Below, piece after piece: positions 1 to 12,839 of a stretch of 64,000 nucleotides of DNA. The notes beneath the pieces were generated by a model. It had not been told where the DNA came from, made no database searches, and saw only the letters and a list, made by a program, of their open reading frames with translations. The stretch is from the NCBI GenBank assembly GCA_022494885.1, contig JAGVSM010000256.1, positions 122,995 through 186,994 of the forward strand, read 5' to 3'. A program made the position numbers and the translations under genes. Numbering within the stretch: position 1 is the first letter of the stretch; each line of letters begins with the position of its first letter. This DNA comes from Micrasema longulum. Lineage: Eukaryota > Arthropoda > Insecta > Trichoptera > Brachycentridae.

Positions 1-159
1 ACTTAGCATAAATATTATTATGTTAAAATAAAAGTTATCCTCAAAATGTAATCGAGATACATTTTTATATTCTATTATTTCTACGGAAATATTGAAACTA
101 ATGTTTAAATTCTGTAATGTATTTTATTTATTAATATATTTATTTTTATTTGACACTTT

Positions 160-425
160 GTATACATATACAATATATATATATTTATAGGCGGGCATAT
201 TGCCTTAAAGAAATTTTTTCCTACCTACCCAAAACGCTCAGTTTGAGAAAATTATAAATACATGGGCATATTGAATCTTACATTTAAAAAAAAAATAAAA
301 ACAAAGATACAAAATAAAAATATATCAAAAAAAATTAACACTTTACTATGAAGAGAGGAGAGGGGATGGGAAGGAAAGAAGAAGTACGAAGGAACAATTG
401 AAATATTTAGATAGTGAAAGCGCCC
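160..425 (-). mobile_element. LINE family L-A 3' UTR copy
   Basis: gcgggcatattgccttaaag, cgctcagtttgagaaaatta and gaggagaggggatgggaagg mirror the 3' UTR at 9975-10245. Confidence 0.65.
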
Positions 426-429
426 TTGA

Positions 430-1240
430 GGTATTTTGTTACGAAAATGGCGCTATATAAGTTATCCATAATAATAATCATTTTAATCTTGACTAAAATG
501 TAAATAAAGAAGCACGTATATACACGACACGCAGTGCCTTTTACCTTAAACAGATAGATAAAAAGATGTTTTTATGAGAACAATAGAATAAAATAAAATA
601 AATAAAATGCTAATATTTACTAGCATTAATTAAAATGTTTGACCACAAAATCAATGCTTAACATAAATACTATTTTTTTGTTGATAAATAAAAAATTATA
701 ATACTTGTACATTCGAAGAACCATAGTTCTATATATTTAGTTTTGGTTTTATATAATTATATAGGAAAGCTAGGGGTAGTATTTTATTAGCTATAAAAAA
801 GATCTTCTACCAAAAATATAATTAGGCTAAAAGCCAGAAGGGTATTCAAAGCGCTAAAATTTGGCTTAGCAAAACGATATCCACCCTATATAGGTCGTTG
901 CATTACACAAAGCTTTTTGCCTACCCTACGTTACAATTCGGAAACTAATATTTTATCACGGAAGAGATCCAATTGTAAGGATTATCCAATATTACTGCTC
1001 CCTCGACTTTATTTTATCAACTCGGGGTTTCGAAAGGAAAGTAATGAATCCTTAAAGAAAGTAAGCGAATAAGTACAGATTTTTTTTAGAAATAAAAGAA
1101 GAATGACACTTAATATATCAATTTTGAATATCTAGTGACCGGTTTTATCGCTTTCGCGACATTTTCGAGACTGGCATGTTGATTAAAAAAATTAAATATA
1201 TTTATACAAAAACATTAAGCATTAATAATTCAAGATGACA
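430..1240. other. Noncoding AT-rich DNA
   Basis: Apart from the short L-B LINE tip at 418-480, I see no gene or recognised repeat. Confidence 0.5.
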
Positions 1241-1242
1241 TA

Positions 1243-1650
1243 ATGACCATCGTCGTCAATCTAACCCTAATTCTCACCAGGTGGTGCATAAGGCACTACA
1301 TTGCTAAATCAAATGCAGCGTATCTTGATCATCTGTTGGCGGAAGATGAGGTGTTTAGTCTCATAAGCTTCAGGTGCCAATACAGGGACTCTGAAATACT
1401 TCAGTGGAAAAACAGTGAAAACGAATATTTGACTATACCCTTCCCAAGAATCGAAGCCGGGACCTCAAGAATGGTACGCGAGGCGGACTTTTCTCTATTC
1501 GATTCCCCGATTGTGGAACTATTTCACACACAGCACTGTATTCCTCATCCGCACGGGCACAAATACGATAGTAATTCAATTTGGAATGTTAACATGATTA
1601 TGTTTCTGTGTCTGTATTTTAATTTTTTAAATTTTTTTAAATTTAAATTG
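1243..1650 (+). mobile_element. Probable LINE C-terminal coding remnant
   Basis: A 139-codon frame from 1243 contains YLTIPFPRIEAGTSRMVR and DFSLFDSPIVELF, resembling the NTR..LxxPxxRTxxxxxSFxxRAxxLFNxLP tail of insect LINE proteins. The start is arbitrary. Not a host gene. Confidence 0.5.
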
Positions 1651-1689
1651 AAAACATATTAAACATAATTTTATGTAATATTCCCAAGG

Positions 1690-1905
1690 AGTTTTTGTAA
1701 ATAAACTAATTTAGGGACCCACTTGTTCTCTAAATCATAAAACCCACTTGTTGACAGCAAAATAAATTGTTTTAATTAAATTACATATTTAAAAGCTTCA
1801 ATTAAATTAATTTAACAAAAGAATCACCATGTAAAGCGCCCTTGAGGAATTTTATTACGAAAATGGCGCTTTATAAGTTATCCATAATAATAATAATAAT
1901 GCAGA
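1690..1905 (+). mobile_element. LINE family L-B 3' end
   Basis: gacccacttgttctctaaat, then gtaaagcgcccttgaggaat, atggcgctttataagttatc and a taataataat tail. A second short copy of this end is at 418-480. Confidence 0.6.
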
Positions 1906-3148
1906 TGACAATATTGATTTACAGACGTATTTATATTTTAAACTTTAACATTATTTATAAAGGAGGATATAAATTATGATATACTACAAACTAAAAGAGT
2001 ATGAAAAAGTTTAGACAGAATATACATAATACAAGGTATGGAAATTAATTTAAAATGATTTATACATAATACGCTATATAAAAGAAAAAATATATATATA
2101 TAAAATTACATGTATGTACACTATACAAGCTGAATGAGTATGCGAGTGCTAATGTAAAAAAAATACAAAAATGAAAAAGTTTTAAAAATTTATATAATAT
2201 ATGTAAGTAGGCAGATATTGAACTTTATTATAATTTACATGATACTTATTTTTTCGTTTGTTTTCTTTTACATTTATTATATTTAACAGAATTTAAATTA
2301 TTGTATCAAGTGTAAACAATTTTTTTGATGAATGCATGAGTGACCTACACTAATATACAAAGATTTTGTCAATATTTGTGTACAAACTGATTTTTTTACC
2401 GAATAAAATAAATAAATAAATATGTCCCAATGCAGCCTAAAAAAGTATAAAAAGCATTTTAAAAATATAAATCTACACAATACAAACTAAAAAAGTATGA
2501 AAAAGCATAAAAATCACTTTAAAAATAACAAAAATTACATATACGAATACAAGGAAAATGGTAAAATATTCTAAATTATATGTTCAAGTTGCGCATTCTC
2601 TGGATCGACTAATATTATTTATTGGAAGTACTTCTGGAAAAAAATATTTTTTTATTTGCACGTCCTGTTTCTGTTTTTTGAAATTGGTACTTTATGTTTT
2701 GTGGTAATTTATCAAATTCCTTGAAACCTATGTAATGTAAAAATCTAATACCAAACTTCGTAGACTTCACACTTAAGACAACTACTCATATAAATGCTAA
2801 CACCTTAGATAAGTGGAATAACCACCCTCCTTCGGGTTCCATCACTGATTGGTTTGTTTGTTTTTGCATAGATCGATAATGAAACCGCGAACAATATTCT
2901 ATGTGTACTATTAGTTTTATATCACCCGTCGATGGGAAGAGTGCTCTCCCGAAACTGTAGTAGTTTTCTTGTTAAATAGTAAAATAGTGTAAAACTGAAA
3001 ATAAAGTTTTATTTTTATGATAATTTATAATTACGTGTTACGAAGTAAATAACGATTCAGTTAATAATATTATATTGATGGTATATTAATAATTTATTTA
3101 TTGTGTATGAAGATAATTGGTAGAATTTCAAAAAGAAATTTGATAAGG

Positions 3149-3375
3149 TATCCAAAACAAAACACTTTTATTGGATTTGATTCAACTTTTATATTTTTAA
3201 TATATGTAAAGCGTTTCGTCTCGTTAGGACATTATCAAACTGACTTAAATATATAAAGGTACTTCGTAAATATTTAGGTCCCTTTGATAATGTTCTAACA
3301 AGACGAAACCAGTTACATGTATTTTTTTTAAATAAAAGTAGAATCGAATCCAATAAAAGTATTTTATTTTGGATA
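3149..3375. mobile_element. Short foldback element
   Basis: A 227-base near-palindrome: tatccaaaacaaaac..cttttattggattt is mirrored by ..aatccaataaaag..gttttattttggata-like sequence, and the inner arms (gtttcgtctcgttaggacattatcaaa) are mirrored near 3283-3310. Arms are about 90 bases with mismatches. Probably a MITE. Confidence 0.6.
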
Positions 3376-3469
3376 ACTAACCAAATTTTATTAATAATTT
3401 CATTATAAAACAAAGTATTGATAAACATGTTTTTTTTTAAGAAGTAAAAATTGACTAAATCTCTACACT

Positions 3470-3815
3470 ATAGAGAGGAGGGTGTACAGAGGGAAAGAAA
3501 GAGGGAAGAAAAATAAAAAACTTAAATATTCAGGAAGTGGCATTTCATACGCAATTTTATTGTAAATAGAGAAGGGGCGTCTCTGAAATTAGTGGGTAGA
3601 TTATTCCATAATCGAGCAGCGTCTACTGTGAAAGATGAGGCAAAAAAATTAAAGCGGTAAAATGAGTATTGAAAGCGTTCTCTCGTTACTAGAACGAAGA
3701 GTAATCCGATGCTGTGATAGAGGTTGAAAGAGCTTTCTCAGATAAACAGGCAAAGTGGGATTATTTAAAATATTGTAAAGAAGTGATATAATGTGAATGT
3801 TTACTACGCGGTGAA
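3470..3815 (-). mobile_element. LINE family L-A 3' copy
   Basis: gataaacaggcaaagtggga, gaacgaagagtaatccgatg and agagaaggggcgtctctg are the complement of the coding tail and UTR at 9780-9990. Confidence 0.65.
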
Positions 3816-3950
3816 TGTTAAACAGAGCGTAAAGTGGCCACTTAAACCAGCCAATGACAGGTCATAAGCCTTGTCAATGCCTAGACTTCTATATTCCTTT
3901 CTCTAAAATGTTCTTCATCTCTGTTGTAGTATGTTTCTTTGAAAGTTAAT
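3811..3950 (+). repeat. Family R repeat fragment
   Basis: Contains gtaaagtggccacttaaacc, ggtcataagcc and atgttcttcatctctgttgt, matching the family at 18.9-19.1 kb. Confidence 0.65.
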
Positions 3951-4430
3951 AAATAATACACTTTGAACGAATCATGTTCTTGAGTTTACAGATGTGTCCA
4001 TTAGAAAGAAAAACGTGGAGAGTAAATTAATTTTACGGAGTTTTCTATTCAATATCGGTAAACTTACGAGTCGGGATGGTTTTAAAAGTAAAAAGGACCG
4101 GAAAATAAAATGTACCGTTTGACATTAAGTAAGGTAAAATGGTGCTATAGAGTCAAAGTGTACAGGGCACGCTATTTATTTGTTGTTAAGTTGATAAAAA
4201 TAATGGGATGTTTTTGTAAAGGGGTATTTATTTGAAGACAGAAAAGGAAACTTCTTAAAAGAAGAAAATGTCAAGGTAAAAAATTGAATTAAATGGTAAA
4301 CAAATTGTAGATCTTTAATTTAAATTGGTAAATAAGTTTTTACCACCTAATAATGCAATTTCGCAATAAGGAAATTCAGTAGTAAGGGAATTTTCATAAG
4401 TTATTTTTTATTTATTCATACAAATACATA

Positions 4431-4806
4431 TACAGAGTGTTTTTTAAACCCTGTCACATCTGAAACCACGATGATAAGCATGGGCAAGAAGACATATTAG
4501 CATATTTAAAAAAGTATTTAGAACGAAGAAAATAAAAAATAAAAATATTTTTAAAAAATCAAATGGTTACTTACTTCTGCAGGGGAGCAGCGAGGAGGCG
4601 CGGTTGTGCGGTTGACAGTATATCAGGCTCCCCCCTCCACCTCCTCGTTTCTTACCTACAGGAGTAAGCGACCATTTGTTTTTTTAATCTATTATTTTTT
4701 AAGATTTTAGTCGTTCGAAAAATTGATTTGAATGTGCCAATATGTCTTCTTGCTCATACTGATTATCGTGATTTCGGATGTGTCAGGGTTTAAACAACAC
4801 CCTGTA
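4431..4806. mobile_element. Foldback MITE, copy 1
   Basis: The two halves are long inverted repeats: tacagagtgttttttaaacc at the left end and its counterpart ..gggtttaaacaacaccctgta at the right, with gcaagaagacatatt mirrored inside. The centre is GC-rich (about 4580-4670). TA lies on both flanks. No coding capacity. Confidence 0.75.
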
Positions 4807-4944
4807 TATTACAAAAAAAAATACGTATCCCAAACTCTATGAGGCCACGAGCCATGTGTTGAGTTGGGATGTAAACCATAATGAAAAGTGGAAGCATATA
4901 CATTATTAAAAAAAAAAATATATATATATTATCAATTGAATTAT

Positions 4945-5060
4945 AGACTGAAGTGCAAGATTGATCACCTTACCTTCGTGTAGCAAAATTGATCAAGATA
5001 CGCTGCGATTTGTGTACCAATCCATATGCACCATTGGGCGCGATAAGAGAAGGATGATGA
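4945..5060 (+). repeat. SINE family S2 3' part
   Basis: gatcaagatacgctgcgatt, tgtaccaatccatatgcacc and the gatgatgatgata tail match the S2 body. Confidence 0.65.
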
Positions 5061-6035
5061 TGATAATTGAATTCCATCGAAAATAATCAATGAATACCAT
5101 AAAACGAATATTTTGATAAAATAAGGTGAAAAACTGTACTATGATTAATCGATACACAATAATTATCTGGGCCAGTGAGATTTATGAAAGATTTTGGCAA
5201 ATATCATTCGGAGGATCCGTTGCCTAATGGTTATGTAATTTTCTCGTTCCATGAATTTCCGCCATTAGCTTTGGGAAATTGCATATGGCCTAAGGGATTT
5301 GGAAATTAATGCTGGTCTTTAATAGATAGGGCCGATATAACAGTGGAAAAGGTGTGATAATATAATATGATACTGCCGGACCTATTGGAATTTCGGCTTA
5401 TATCCCAATATAGCATAATTATACATTTTAATCATATCGTAATTATTTTCATTAAAAAATATGTTTATAGATTATATCGATCGCGACACATACTAAAAGA
5501 TCGATAGGCGCACGATTGGTAGGTCACGGGTTTCTGATGCTGCAAATGAAGAAGTTCACAAAGTTGTTTATTATATATTTTTATTTGTTTAAAGACTATC
5601 ATACTAAGCCAAAAAAATAATTTAAAAATTATTATTATGTAGGTAAGTTTTGTAATTTTTAAATTACACCACCAGTGACGTCACTAGTTCCAGACGGTGA
5701 GTTTTCCTGAAATTTTAAAGGAGAGCCCCGTACCTATGAAAATACACTTAACGTTGAAAAACAAGGTGACCCCGAAATCCAAAATCTGTCACAGCACCTA
5801 ACAATATAATTGATTGGTTATGTTCACAACAACACTCTCAACTTCAATACAAAAAAAACTCACCTTATACTGGGGTCCAAACCATTGTTAGAATTCTTCT
5901 CGCGGGCAAGCTCTGTGGGATGCTGAGTTGAACGAGCTCTTGAACTAAGATTTACAAAACATTTATTTAACTACGCACTTCTTTCGATTGTTGCGCGGGA
6001 TTTCTGACAACCCTGAAATTATGCGGAGCATAAGC
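5061..6035. other. Noncoding, unassigned
   Basis: No exon-like frame. 5560-5640 weakly resembles the left part of MITE M1. The remainder is unassigned. Confidence 0.4.
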
Positions 6036-6039
6036 TTTT

Positions 6040-6345
6040 ATGTTCCGGATAATAACCTTAAGACAGCGTCAGCATAAACTGTTTCACAATCCAATATACA
6101 GGACCCACCTGCCAATGGTTATGCCTGTTGGAATGGCTATCTCTTTGTCGAACAATATTACTTTGGACATTGAATTTTTCACGTCTCTAAGGGAGTATTT
6201 CGTAACAAGGTTCTCTTACTGTTTTAACATATTATTATCTAGATATTATGTATACTTTTGTGTTATTTTTGTACATACTTAATTTTACCTTATTATTAAT
6301 AAGATATTCCATTTTGTAATGTACATATATATGAATAAATAAAAT
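6040..6345 (+). mobile_element. Possible LINE C-terminal remnant
   Basis: A frame with HLPMVMPVGMAISLSNNIT..FFTSLREYF followed by tatgaataaataaaattgaa, a LINE-like 3' end. A similar tail (ctgccgatggtaatgccagt) is at 16830-17070, also ending ataaataaattgaaattgaa. Confidence 0.45.
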
Positions 6346-7319
6346 TGAAAAAATTCGCCATTTGAGCATCATCTGTACATAGTTTTACCACACATTCATC
6401 AATTGAGCTTCTATCATATTTTACCATACATTCGCCATTAACACGAGTGAAAGTAGTCTAAATGCTTTCGAAATGCGATCTTTCAGGTAAACGTAAGCCT
6501 CTTATAATTTATATTTAAATAAAGATAATACGCCTATTGAAGAATCTTAGTAAAGCGATAGACGAGGTAACTTATTTTATATATTCCACTTTATATTAAG
6601 AGAATGTTCAGCCACGCGTTACGTTAGCTAGGACGTGAAATGTTTCCCATTAATATCATAATGTGGCCACCTTAGAATAGAAACGAACGTTCATTTCTGT
6701 GTTCGCATTGTAGAGAAGTACCTTCGTAATCGTGGGTTGCGCCTCGTCGACAAGACAGGAAAGTTTCAGCAGTTAGATCCTCTAACGCCATTTTGATTCC
6801 AGCACACGACCATTTTATTATACAAAATACTTCTGTAGGAATGTTATTATTATTAAATGAGTTGAATATTCGCAAAACGAATCCCATCACTAGAAACTGT
6901 CCAATTACTCATAATTTAGGAAGTACTGATGAATAGGACTCTCAAAATACATTTTTATATAATTTTATATTACATATAAGTTATTAATTTAAAAATACTT
7001 GGTACACTTCCACTTATTAATTTGACCAATTAGCGCTTTCACCCTCTAATAGGCATCTCCAGACTGGTGAATATTATACAGTGTAAGGATAATTTATATA
7101 AAACTAAATATTATCTTAAGCTTGGGTAAATTTAAAATAAGTTGAGAATACAATACGCAATATTTCAATGGAACAGAGTGAGACAAATTATTGAAACATG
7201 TATTGGCGGTGTACTTTAAGAGAAAAGACGAGAAAAAAAATCTTTTTTTTGCGTCTATACGTAAAATTATTCATAATAAACGCCACCTAATGAAAAGGAC
7301 TATTAAATTTATTAGTACG

Positions 7320-7706
7320 TAAACTATTTATTTATTTATGTATGCTTTATTAAGTTAGTTCATAACATCTTAAGAACTAATATAAACTTTTAATAACATG
7401 ACAATTTTTTTTATAAAAATTTCCAATAATATATTTTTTCAAATTAAGTTGAAATATTTCGATTTTTTCTATCTCCTTTATTTCTTCAGGTAACTCATTG
7501 TACAGCTTCAATCCCTTGTACAATGAGTTTGGGGATTCTGTTTTTCTCCTCATTGGTAATCTTATCTTATTATTCCTTGTTTCATATGTATGACATTGTT
7601 GATAAAAAATAACTATGATTTGAAAAAAAAATTGTATCATTAAATATGATTTGTAGATTATGTGCTTTGATTTAGATTCGAAATAGTTTGAACTAGTTGA
7701 ATGCAA
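7320..7706 (-). mobile_element. LINE 3' fragment
   Basis: The minus strand frame has TYETRNNKIRLPMRRKTES, SLYKGLKLYNELPEEIKE and LKKYIIGNFY, the typical C-terminus of a LINE reverse transcriptase. Its 3' UTR ends gaactaacttaataaagcat..aaataaataaat. A 3'-end-only copy lies at 54626-54690 (minus). Confidence 0.75.
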
Positions 7707-8061
7707 AGTTCTTAACAGTTAAAAGGATGTTTAAAATAGCCCCACATAAAAGCTTTATCATGTTCGCCCAAAATACAGGTGAGAGGGAAACACACTATCT
7801 TGATCTTACTTTACAAGGCGATAAGAATGAGATTGCAATTTCCTATTTTAAGTTTGGAAAGCGGGAAAATAATATTAAACTATTTGGCGATCAATGATAT
7901 ATTCCTAAAAAACGAAGTTACAGAGCTGATAAAAGAGCGATTTCACAAGGAATTAAAATGAATAATGTTGCTTCACGCGATTTTCGTTAACTAAGGGTAG
8001 TTTTCATTATTAATCTATAATAAAAGAAAAGATTTTTTTTAGGATTTCGTATAAAATAATA

Positions 8062-8335
8062 GTGAGGATGCATGGCTACCACAGGAGAGCCGTAATTCGA
8101 GTTGCCTTCTTCACACCTGCGGGTTCTCACCATCCTGGAAGGCCGTTGATGACGATCTTTTGGCTATATTCGGCGGAACTTAAGGACGCGGAATTGGAGT
8201 GGGAGGAGGCAAGAGTGCTGGCTAGGGAAGAGTCTCTCAGAGGCGTCAGGTAATGTCGACATGCTCCGCTGAGGAGCGGATGTAGGAAAAGATGAAATAT
8301 GCAATAAAACTCATATCACCTGTTGGTGAATGAGG
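8062..8335 (+). mobile_element. Probable LINE C-terminal remnant
   Basis: A 63-codon frame includes HHPGRPLMTI and AELKDAELEWEEARVLAREE, reminiscent of the GRP..W..DLK..AxDRxxWR tail of R1/RTE-type LINEs, followed by a small hairpin gctccgctgaggagc. Weak similarity. Confidence 0.4.
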
Positions 8336-8646
8336 AGTAAAGGTGTATAGTTTCGTTCAGCAAACAAATCTTCACTTTCATAGTTTCGCACTTTGGATGG
8401 CATTAAAATTTCTAACGCCAAGCTCTCTGAGGTACTTTAGCGTTTGGAGCAGGGTAGCGCATAGATTTATTAATAATCTTATTCCGCATCTAAAGGTCCG
8501 AGGTTCCCTCTCCGTTCTGGCACAACTTGATTCACATTATTCTGGGCAATTATTTAAAACGGCATTTAAATGAAGTCTAAAATAACAATATTTGGCTGGT
8601 ATTAATAAAATTAGGAACTTTTTGTGTTTAGTGTTGTTGGATTTAT

Positions 8647-9058
8647 AATGAGGGAGTTCAGTGTTTTTTTTTTTTTTTCAATATTTGTTAATAGACTATT
8701 AAACTAAGCGAAAATTAATTTGATTTTTATACATCGCTTCGATTTTTTAAAGTTTTGTATTTCTGAAATAACTCCGGGTGTGACGTCAGATTCATTTCCG
8801 CTTATTCTCATTCAGTTCTTCCCATTGGTCCAGAAACGGCAAGCAGACCGGAAATCTTCCACAGCTCTCGTATTATAGGTTGATTTATATGAACCTGTGA
8901 CGTCATTCGAAGAAGCGCGTTTTTTTTAAAAATATTTTTGATTATTTTTTTCGTACATTTTCAAGAAACTTTGCTGTACAATTTAATGCTCTAATTTTTA
9001 CCCCGCGCAAGAAATCATTTTTTGTAACCATTTTCCTGTAGGGCTGTAGTTCCTCATT
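8647..9058. mobile_element. MITE family M1, copy 1 (AATGAGGAA ends)
   Basis: The end aatgagggagttcag and its inverted partner ctgtagttcctcatt bound about 410 bases. They share tgacgtca, cattggtcc, ttttcaagaaact and taccccgcgcaagaaa blocks with the copies at 17250 and 35041. No coding capacity. Confidence 0.75.
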
Positions 9059-9579
9059 AATAATGAAGATTTCTAAATGCTTTCGTTAACAACACAATTA
9101 TTTTCAGTTTGACTTATTCTTGTTTAGCCATAGTATCTATAAATATTGCTTAATAAGTCGTTGATCTTCTTTAATTATTGAAAGTTAATTCTGAAAAACT
9201 TTCAAGGCGGGCAGTATGTTGTGGCCAGCGGTTCGATTTACGCGATGATTATCCCTGTCAAGAAGAGATAAATTTAATCGATTCGTTGATTGCACATTTT
9301 ATTGAATTTGAATAGAATGTGCGGTTGGATTCTTCGCCGAGAGATGGCGCGCATCGCTTTCGCTTGGTCGATATGGTAGCGCCCGAAGAAGATACGAAGT
9401 TTGAACAAAAAAACACGCTGACATTATACTTTTTGATTCTCTCTCTGACTTGTGCTTCAAGATTGACTTCTTCTTAGAGATTTATCATCGCGCATTGCGC
9501 TTATCAAATCCATACAAATCCACCCGATGAAGTGGCCAACAAATACGGATCATAGTGGACGCCATTGAATATAAGTCCA

Positions 9580-10245
9580 GAGATTACTTCTTCCACTCCT
9601 TGACTATGCGGATGTATGTTATCCAGATGCTAACTCTGAATTACTTGATAAGTTAGAACGATTGCAGAATATTTGTATTCGTTATATCTTTGATCTTCGC
9701 AAATTTGATCACATAACCGAGTATCGCACGCAACTACACTAGCTCAGTATCAGGCATAGAAGAAACATTCACACTCTATTACTTCTTTACAATATTTTTA
9801 AAAATCCCACTTCGCCTGTTTATCTGAGAGAGCTCATCCAACCTCTTTCACCATACAGACTATCTCTTCGTTCTAATAACGAGAGAACCCTTTTAATACC
9901 CTGTCATATCTCTAATTTTCTTGTCGTAGAGAAGCCCCTTCCTTATTTACATTTAAATCAAGATTGAAATATCACTATCTAAATATTTAAATTGTTCCTT
10001 TATCCTTCTTCTTTCCTTCCCATCCCCTCTCCTCTCTTCATAGTATAGAGTATTTTTTTTAAATTTATATTTTTATTTTGTTAATCTTTGTTTTCAATTT
10101 TTTATAAAATTGTGAGATTCAATAAGTCCATGTATTTATAATTTTCTCAAACTGAACGGTTTGGGTTGGTAGAAAGAAATTGCCTTAAGGCAATATGCCC
10201 GCTCTTATATGTATATAAAATGTCAAATAAATAAATAAATATTCG
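9580..10245 (+). mobile_element. LINE fragment, family L-A, with 3' UTR
   Basis: The plus strand encodes LPLLDYADVCYPDANSELLD, KLERLQNICIRYIFDLRKFD, then SPVYLRELIQPLSPYRLSLR, an RT thumb and tail of CR1/Jockey type, with one stop. The 3' UTR includes gcaatatgcccgctc and ends in aaataaataaataaat. Copies of its 3' end lie at 160-425 and 3470-3815 on the minus strand. Confidence 0.75.
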
Positions 10246-10769
10246 AAGGGCAGTTTGCTTTCTCTTTTTCTGTCGGGGGATGTGTTGTCATTAATACTAA
10301 CTGCTGGCATTAATATTAAATATGAACAACTAAACGCATCGCATAAAAAAGTGTATGTATGCTTAAAATACTATTTACACGTACCGGAGATTATTATACA
10401 ACCATTAATAATAACTATTAAATCTAATGCAATTTTTACATGTTAGGAAGAAGTCGATTTAATTTGAGTTTTTGGACGCTTATAGTGGATATCATGCCTG
10501 AATATAATCGCCCTGGTAATAAGAACGGTATTCACCTTTGTTATAAGTGGTGTCACCTTAACCACGCTTCCGGCTCATGACGTAATGGTCCCAAGATTTC
10601 CATTAAGAAAGTCATTAACGCTAATATTACGTACGCCCCAGAGATGCAGGCCGGATTAGTTTGTTATATGCAAGAGATTTAGGCTTACATTACCTTATAA
10701 TGCAGTGTCAACAAACTCTAGGGTATCTTTCATGAAGTACTTAGATACACGAACTTCAACTACATAATT

Positions 10770-10965
10770 GTACAGTGACGGCGAATTGCAACTGCAAAAA
10801 ACTGAGTAGTGTTCAAAGAATAAAATATTTTGGAATAACTATAGACCCGTTTTTGAGGTGGGATGAACAAATTGAAACTATAATTGCAAAAATTAAACGC
10901 TTGATACATTTTTTCATCCCACTTAGAAATATACTATGAAGTCCCGGACTTGAAACACCTATACC
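10770..10965 (+). mobile_element. LINE RT fragment
   Basis: The frame reads VQRIKYFGITIDPFLRWDEQ, IETIIAKIKRLIHFF, matching the YLGxxIDxxLxWxxHI motif between RT palm and thumb in Jockey/I-type LINEs. Confidence 0.6.
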
Positions 10966-10984
10966 ATGCACTGGCAAATTCTGT

Positions 10985-11640
10985 GTTGACTTACTAAAAT
11001 AATAATAATAATTATGAATAACTTATAAAGCGCCATTATCGTGATATAATACCTCAAGGGCGCTTTACAAAATGATTATATAAAGATATAAATTTAATTT
11101 TTAATTTAAGAAAAATAATGTACTTTTTCATATTACTTTTCCACCACTTGCCAAGAATTTATTCAAATGATTTAGAGAACAAGTGGGTTTTAAGTTTCTT
11201 CCGAAACATCACTTCACTCTCACAGTTTCTGCTGGGAGAGCATTCCATGCCGTAGGGCCTGCGGCCACAAATGCACGTTCGCCGAATTTAGTGCGCTGTT
11301 TGCGTAGAGGTATATCCTTTCGACGTAGATGTAGCTGATCTAAGCGTAAGACGGCTGTCAGCTAGTTCATCTGGAATGCAGTGTTCCCTTAGATATTCTG
11401 GAGCAGAGTTGTGAGGTGACTTATACATAAGCTAACATAGTTTGTATCTCACCCTCCGTGGAAAACGTAGCCAGTGCAATTCCCGAAGTAGTGGAGTGAT
11501 ATGACTGAATTTAAAGATTCCAAAAATAAGTCTCGCTGCGGCATTTAATACAGCCTGTAGGCGAGTCAATTTTACGTCTAACTGGTTGGGGAGCTTGCAC
11601 AAAAACCGTCCTTAAACCGAAAGCAATTGCAAAGAAATCT
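10985..11640 (-). mobile_element. LINE fragment, family L-B (CR1/L2-like)
   Basis: The minus strand encodes LTRLQAVLNAAARLIFG, SHITPLLRELHWLRFPRRV and NSAPEYLREHCIPDE, a conserved LINE RT tail, then aacccacttgttctctaaat and a cctcaaggg..gcgctttaca 3' end with an ATA/ATT-type tail. 3' ends of the same family occur at 418-480 and 1690-1905 on the plus strand-like orientation. Confidence 0.75.
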
Positions 11641-11731
11641 TTAATCCAAGTCATTTTAAAAAACCTTTCGTCATCCAAGTGACTTGCTCTTTGAAAAACT
11701 CAGAGTACTGAATATTATTCAACAGTAAATA

Positions 11732-12425
11732 TTGAGAACGGTAGTGGTTACACATATCAATCGACATATTTACCCAAGCGTCAACCACAACCATATTACA
11801 AGATACTCTAATAAGGATCTGATGCTAAGTGAAGGGGTCAACACTGTTCTGGCATCGAGACAACACTATTACGTAGGCAAAAAGGTCCATAACCTTTTGC
11901 CAGAATTGTGGAAAGACGGGAGTGTTGTCAAGTTACGGAAGGTGTTGACCTCGCTCTTTCATGACATTGGTCGTAGGGAGTCAGAAAAGTTGATGCATGC
12001 CACGGATTGGAGAACTTTACTGGATGTCAAAAATAAAATATAAAAAATAAAGAATAATTTAAAAAATATATATTAATAGATGACAACCATGAAGTTTCGC
12101 ATAAATAAATTGTCTATGTTTTTATGAATGTATGTATGTGTATGCGCATGGGTGTATGTACGTGTGTGTGTATGTACATGTGTATATATGTGTATTTATA
12201 TAAATGTGTGTGTATATGTGTATGTCTGTATGTATATGAATCAAAATGTGTATCCGAATAAGTTTATATTTTGTTTGTCTGTGCTCTATATTAATTTGTT
12301 AACTATTATAATATATAAAAATGTAATTGCTTAGCTTGGAACAGGGTATGTACCCTTGTTAGCTTGGCAAAGTGAATATGGAATTGTATTTTGATAAAGA
12401 GTGTGAATAAATAAATAAATAAATA
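11732..12425 (+). mobile_element. LINE C-terminus and 3' UTR
   Basis: A 103-codon frame reads NHNHITRYSNKDLML, GKKVHNLLPELWKDGSVVK and SLFHDIGRRES, similar to LINE RT tails (NTR.. ..GxxLYNxLP). The 3' UTR includes a TG/TA-rich microsatellite and ends gtgaataaataaataaataa. Confidence 0.6.
12125..12245 (+). repeat. TG/TATG-rich microsatellite
   Basis: Imperfect repeats of tgtgtatg and tatgtatg. It creates a spurious Val/Cys/Tyr-rich open frame (12128-12334) which I reject as coding. Confidence 0.8.
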
Positions 12426-12839
12426 AATAAATATTAATTTCACCATACTTGTTACCTAGCCGGGGTAGTCTAGGTATTGTTGAATTGAAATAATAATTGA
12501 ACGTAGTTATGCAGAAAGCAGTCAGTCCACAATTTTGAAAAAATGAGATATTGGTGTTATCGAATGCAGTAAGGTCAATTCTATGTTCTGCTAAAAACTA
12601 AAAACTGTAATAATCAACATCTGAAAATAGCGTCGATCACAAAAACGGCATTTTTCAATTTGCAGAAAACACCCACAGCACTAGAAAAATCTTACCGTAC
12701 TTTAAAAATCGTTAAAACTGGTCAAATACGCAATAAAATTCTTGTGAGTAATATTAATGTATTCGTTGTTTATCATTTGTCAAAGTCAAAAACATGTCAT
12801 ACTGTTGTGTAGATTTGATTATTTATTATTATTATAAAC

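Noticed and set aside
12128..12334. 68-codon frame rich in Val, Cys, Tyr
   Set aside because: Generated by a TG/TATG microsatellite in a LINE 3' UTR.
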